Source of the DNA: Luidia sarsii
Lineage: Eukaryota; Echinodermata; Asteroidea; Paxillosida; Luidiidae
DNA length: 64,000 nucleotides
NCBI GenBank assembly: GCA_949987565.1
Contig: OX465115.1
Span: forward strand, 7,032,566 to 7,096,565
Reading direction: 5' to 3'
In this document: piece after piece, positions 58,911 through 64,000 of the stretch
Numbering within the stretch: the first letter of the stretch is position 1
Layout: each line of letters opens with the position of its first letter
Position numbers and translations under genes: made by a program
The notes under the pieces: generated by a model
What the model was told of the DNA's origin: nothing
Databases searched by the model: none
What the model saw: the letters and a program-made list of their open reading frames with translations, nothing else

Positions 58911-61900
58911 GACGTCAAGGTTGTGCAATTACCGGAGTAATTAAAACAATAAAAAATGAAAAATATGTAAAACAATGGAGAAAAAAAAATGGGGAAAAAA
59001 ATTGCACATTCCGGATTCGAACCAGTGCTTTCTTTCTACTGGTTCTACGCCGGTCCCTTAGACTGCGCAGAGTTGTCTTGAACTAAGCAAAAATAAGCGA
59101 TTGATATGTTGCAATCGGGATACTGTTTCTATTTCTTATTGAATTGAAAGAAGTTCTTTGTTTCTGATCATTTTGATCGGATTCATTGTGATGCTTCAAA
59201 TCATTTCAATCAATTCATTTAAAAAATTGAAATTTTTTCCAATTTCAAAATGTAAATGAACTATTTTCCTACTAGTTTTCAACATGTCAGTGTGCTCTGA
59301 TGGACTGGTGTAGAAGCAGTAAGTAGAATGCACGGGTTCGAGTCACGGATGTTGCAATTTTTTTCTCAATTTATTATTTTTTATTTTCTTCATATTTGTC
59401 ATATTTCATTGTTTTTATCACTCAAAGGATGCTTCTGTGATACTTTTATGCTGCATAATTAACCTTATTCAATTCATAATCACCTAGGAGACGCCATTTT
59501 GGCTGTGAAAGACTCTCTGTCCTTTTCAGTAACCTATAGTAAGTTAATATCTTTGATTGACGTAACAAAGCTGCCGCAATTCATTTATTAATATTTCAGC
59601 AATCAAAATATGATAGAAAAATTGTATTGAAGGTATTGCGGGACAATAAGAGACGCAATTTTGGCTATGAAAGGCTCGCAGACCATTTCAGTAACCTATA
59701 GTAAGTTGATACCTTTGATTGACTTAACAAAGGTGCCGCAATTCATTTATTAATATTTCAGCAATTAAAATATGATAGAAAAATTGTATTGAAGGTATTG
59801 CGGGACAATAAGAGACGCAATTTTGGCTCTGAAAGGCTCGCAGACCATTTCAGTAACCTATAGTAAGTTGATACCTTTGATTGACGTATCAAAGGTGCCG
59901 CAATTCATTAATTAATATTTCAGCAATCAAAATATGATAGTAAAATTGTATTGAAGGTATTGCGGGACAATAAGAGACGCAATTTTGGCTCTGAAAGGCT
60001 CGCAGACCATTTCAGTAACCTATATTAAGTTGATACCTTTGATTGACGTATCAAAGGTGCCGCAATTCATTTATTAATATTTCAGCAATCAAAATATGAT
60101 TGAAAAATTGTATTGAAGGTATTGCGGGACAATAAGAGACGCAGTTTTGGCTCTGAAAGGCTCGCAGACCATTTCAGTAACCTATAGTAAGTTGATACCT
60201 TTGATTGACTTAACAAATGTGCCGCAATTCATTTATTAATATTTCAGTTTTCAAAATGGGGACAAGAATATGTATTGAAGGTGTTGCGGGACAATAGGAA
60301 TCCATCTTTAATCACTTATGGTAATTAGGATACTTTTTAATGAGATTTTAAGTTGTCTTTAGTCGTTTTAACTAAACAAATAAACGGACGTCACGGTTGT
60401 GCAATTACCGGAGTAATTAAAACAATAAAAATGAAAAATATGTAAAACAATGGAGAAAAAAAAATGGGGAAAAAAATTGCACATTCCGGATTCGAACCAG
60501 TGCTTTCTTTCTACTGGTTCTACGCCGGTCCCTTAGACTGCGCAGAGTTGTCTTGAACTAAGCAAAAATAAGCGATTGATATGTTGTAATCGGGATACTA
60601 TTTCTATTTCTTAATAAATTGAAAGAAGTTCTTTGTTTCTGATCATTTTGATCGGATTCATTGTGATGCTTCAAATCATTTCAATCAATTCATTTAAAAA
60701 ATTGAAATTTATTCAAATTTCAAAATGTAAATGAACTATTTTCCTACTAGTTTTCAACATGTCAGTGTGCTCTGATGGACTGGTGTAGAACCAGTTAGTA
60801 GAATGCACGGGTTCGAGTCACGGATGTTGCGATTTTCTTTCTCAATTTATTAAAAAAAATTCTTCATATTTGTCATATTTCATTGTTTTTATCACTCAAA
60901 GGATGCTTCTGTGATACTTTTATGCTACATAATGAACCTTATTCAATTCATATTCACCTAGGAGACGCCATTTTGGCTGTGAAAGACTCTCTGTCCTTTT
61001 CAGTAACCTATAGTAAGTTAATATCTTTGATTGACGTAACAAAGCTGCCGCAATTCATTTATTAATATTTCAGCAATCAAAATATGATAGAAAAATTGTA
61101 TTGAAGGTATTGCGGGACAATAAGAGACGCAATTTTGGCTCTGAAAGGCTCGCAGACCATTTCAGTAACCTATAGTAAGTTGAAACCTTTGATTGACTTA
61201 ACAAAGGTGCCGCAATTCATTTATTAATATTTCAGTTTTCAAAATGGGGACAAGAATATGTATTGAAGGTGTTGCGGGACAATAGGAATCCATATTTAAT
61301 CACTTATGGTAATTAGGATACTTTTTAATGAGTTCTTAAGTTGTCTTTAGTCATTTTAACTTAACAAATAAACGGACGTCACGGTTGTGCAATTACCGGA
61401 GTAATTAAAACAATAAAAAATGAAAAATATGTAAAACAATGGAGAAAAAAAAATGGGGAAAAAAAATCGCACGTTCCGGATTCGAACCAGTGCTTTCTTT
61501 CTACTGGTTCTACGCCGGTCCCTTAGACTGCGCAGAGTTGCCTTGAACTAAGCAAAAATAAGCGATTGATATGTTGTAATCGGGATACTATTTCTAATTC
61601 TTATTGAATTGAAAGAAGTTCTTTGTTTCTGATCATTTTGATCGGATTCATTGTGATGCTTCAAATCATTTCAATCAATTCATTTAAAAAATTGAAATTT
61701 ATTCCAATTTCAAAATGTAAATGAACTATTTTCCTACTAGTTTTCAACATGTCAGTGTGCTCTGATGGACTGGTGTAGAACCAGTAAGTAGAATGCATGG
61801 GTTCGAGTCAAGGCTGTTGCAATTTTTTTCTCAATTGATTAATTTTTATTTACTTCAGATTAGTCATATTTCATTGTTTGTATCACTCAAAGGATGCTTC

Positions 61901-64000
61901 TGTGATACTTTTATGCTGCATAATTAACCTGATTCAATTCATAATCACCTAGGAGACGCAATTTTAGCTGGGAAAGACTCTCTGTCCTCTTCAGTAACCT
62001 ATAGTAAGTTAATATCTTTGATTGACGTAACAAAGCTGCCGCAATTCATTCATTAATAGTTCAGCAATCAAAATATGATAGAAAAATTGTATTGAAGGTA
62101 TTGCGGGACAATAAGAGACGCAATTTTGGCTCTGAAAGGCTCGCAGACCATTTCAGTAACCTATAGTAAGTTGATACCTTTGATTGACGTATCAAAGGTG
62201 CCGCAATTCATTTATTAATATTTCAGCAATCAAAATATGATTGAAAAATTGTATTGAAGGTATTGCGGGACAATAAGAGACGCAATTTTGGCTCTGAAAG
62301 GCTCGCAGACCATTTCAGTAACCTATAGTAAGTTGATACCTTTGATTGACTTAACAAATGTGCCACAATTCATTAATTAATATTTCAGTTTTCAAAATGG
62401 GGACAAGAATATGTATTGAAGGTGTTGTGGGACAATAGGAATCCATATTAAATCACTTATGGTAATTAGGATACTTTTTAATGAGTTCTTAAGTTGTCTT
62501 TAGTCATTTTAACTTAACAAATAAACGGACGTCACGGTTGTGCAATTACCGGAGTAATTAAAACAATAAAAAATGAAAAATATGTAAAACAATGGAGAAA
62601 AAAAAATGGGGAAAAAAAATCGCACATTCCGGATTCGAACCAGTGCTTTCTTTCTACTGGTTCTACGCCGGTCCCTTAGACTGCGCAGAGTTGCCTTGAA
62701 CTAAGCAAAAATAAGCGATTGATATGTTGTAATCGGGATACTATTTCTAATTCTTATTGAATTGAAAGAAGTTCTTTGTTTCTGATCATTTTGATCGGAT
62801 TCATTGTGATGCTTCAAATCATTTCAATCAATTCATTTAAAAAATTGAAATTTATTCCAATTTCAAAATGTAAATGAACTATTTTCCTACTAGTTTTCAA
62901 CATGTCAGTGTGCTCTGATGGACTGGTGTAGAACCAGTAAGTAGAATGCATGGGTTCGAGTCACGGCTGTTGCAATTTTTTTCTCAATTTATTAATTTTT
63001 ATTTACTTCAGATTAGTCATATTTCATTGTTTGTATCACTCAAAGGATGCTTCTGTGATACTTTTATGCTGCATAATTAACCTTATTCAATTCATAATCA
63101 CCTAGGAGACGCCATTTTAGCTGGGAAAGACTCTCTGTCCTCTTCAGTAACCTATAGTAAGTTAATATCTTTGATTGACGTAACAAAGCTGCCGCAATTC
63201 ATTCATTAATAGTTCAGCAATCAAAATATGATAGAAAAATTGTATTGAAGGTATTGCGGGACAATAAGAGACGCAATTTTGGCTCTGAAAGGCTCGCAGA
63301 CCATTTCAGTAACCTATAGTAAGTTGATACCTTTGATTGACGTATCAAAGGTGCCGTAATTCATTTATTAATATTTCAGAAATCAAAATATGATAGAAAA
63401 ATTGTATTGAAGGTATTGCGGGACAATAAGAGACGCAATTTTGGCTCTGAAAGGCTCGCAGACCATTTCAGTAACCTATTGTAAGTTGATACCTTTGATT
63501 GACTTAACAAAGGTGCCGCAATTCATTATTTAATATTTCAGCAATCAAAATATGATAGAAAAATTGTATTGAAGGTATTGCGGGACAATAAGAGACGCAA
63601 TTTTGGCTCTGAAAGGCTCGCAGACCATTCCAGTAACCTATAGTAAGTTGATACCTTTGATTGACTTAACAAAGGTGCCACAATTCATTTATTAATATTT
63701 CAGTTTTCAAAATGGGGACAAGAATATGTATTGAAGGTGTTGTGGGACAATAGGAATCCATATTTAATCACTTATGGTAATTAGGATACTTTTTAATGAG
63801 ATTTTTAGTTGTCTTTAGTCATTTTAGCTAAACAATCAACGGACGTCACGGTTGTGCAATTACCGGAGTAATTAAAACAATAAAAAATGAAAAAAATGTA
63901 AAACAATGGAGAAAAAAAAATGGGGAAAAAAATTCGACATTCCGGATTCGAACCAGTGCTTTTTTTCTACTGGTTCTACGCCGGTCCCTTAGACTGCGCA
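58911..64000 (+). repeat. Array block 8: units 40-43 and a partial unit at the window edge
   Basis: Anchors are 58911, 60387, 61375, 62528 and 63842. Unit 40 is 1476 bp (three M monomers) with the GTAGAAGCAG module. Units 41-42 (988, 1153) repeat the unit 31-32 pattern. The last unit is cut by the window end inside its left tRNA-like arm (about 63945-64000), so the array continues to the right. Confidence 0.88.

Larger units (their letters stand above)
10221..64000 (+). repeat. Higher-order satellite array (162-bp monomers plus a fixed inverted-repeat module)
   Basis: One tandem array fills the rest of the window and continues past its right edge. Units can be counted by the anchor GACGTCA: 44 occurrences from 11241 to 63842. 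Successive spacings are about 990, 1152, 1313, 1476 or 2284 bp, that is 990 + 162n with n = 0, 1, 2, 3 or 8. Each unit holds a fixed module of roughly 660 bp and then monomers in the order F, n x M, L. The total is about 148 monomers in 43 complete units. Units keep the same orientation throughout. No ORF over 70 codons survives and no transposase or other gene is present. Architecture like this (core repeats of about 150 bp next to inverted repeats) is known from bivalve and insect MITE or Helentron-derived satellites; a link here is only an analogy. Confidence 0.97.

Noticed and set aside
10221..64000. CRISPR array
   Set aside because: The repeats are 162 bp and about 1 kb with no short unique spacers, there are no cas genes, and the surrounding DNA is eukaryotic in character.
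10221..64000. Helitron or Helentron ends defining each unit
   Set aside because: Core repeats of this size occur in such elements, but I could not find a consistent TC start with a CTRR end and 3' hairpin, nor any rolling-circle replication gene. Kept only as an analogy.

Overview
The window looks like non-coding DNA from an animal genome, most likely a marine invertebrate. It is AT-rich, has intron-like sparse DNA, carries the wreck of a Penelope-like retroelement, and holds a very long tandem satellite. I cannot name the species from sequence alone. No bacterial-type gene organisation is present and no intact protein-coding gene can be called with confidence.

Positions 1-10220 are ordinary sparse DNA with decayed mobile elements. 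A Penelope-like C-terminal remnant (about 399-1083) is split by a 186-bp inverted-repeat element with a 5-bp target duplication. Two copies, in opposite orientation, of a hammerhead-ribozyme-like 3' motif follow (about 1281 and 2600). There is a chain of small exon-like segments with compatible phases (1782-6434, weak), several short direct and inverted repeats, and a 22-bp minisatellite (about 7203-8438). The minisatellite is open in all six frames, and one plus-strand frame can be spliced to an upstream ATG exon. A possible promoter and first exon (about 9570-10081) ends just before the satellite starts.

From 10221 to the right edge (64000) the sequence is one higher-order satellite array. 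I counted 44 occurrences of a fixed anchor motif (GACGTCA-type, first at 11241, last at 63842), giving 43 complete units. Unit lengths fall on a ladder of about 990 + 162n bp, with n = 0, 1, 2, 3 or 8. Each unit has one module of roughly 660 bp that does not vary in copy number, followed by a run of 162-bp monomers: a distinct first monomer (F), n middle monomers (M) and a distinct last monomer (L). That is about 148 monomers in the complete units.

The most interesting part is the fixed module. It contains two tRNA-like sequences about 200 bp apart in divergent orientation. They are inverted copies of each other. Each has a B-box-like T-loop (GGTTCGAATCC on the minus strand, GGTTCGAGTCA on the plus strand), a 7-nt-loop anticodon-like hairpin and a downstream oligo-T run. 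The array therefore carries about 87 potential RNA polymerase III / TFIIIC sites. The array also shows two interleaved module subfamilies, nested duplications at offsets of about 2626, 3295 and 11331 bp, a rearranged left edge, and one expanded unit with ten monomers.
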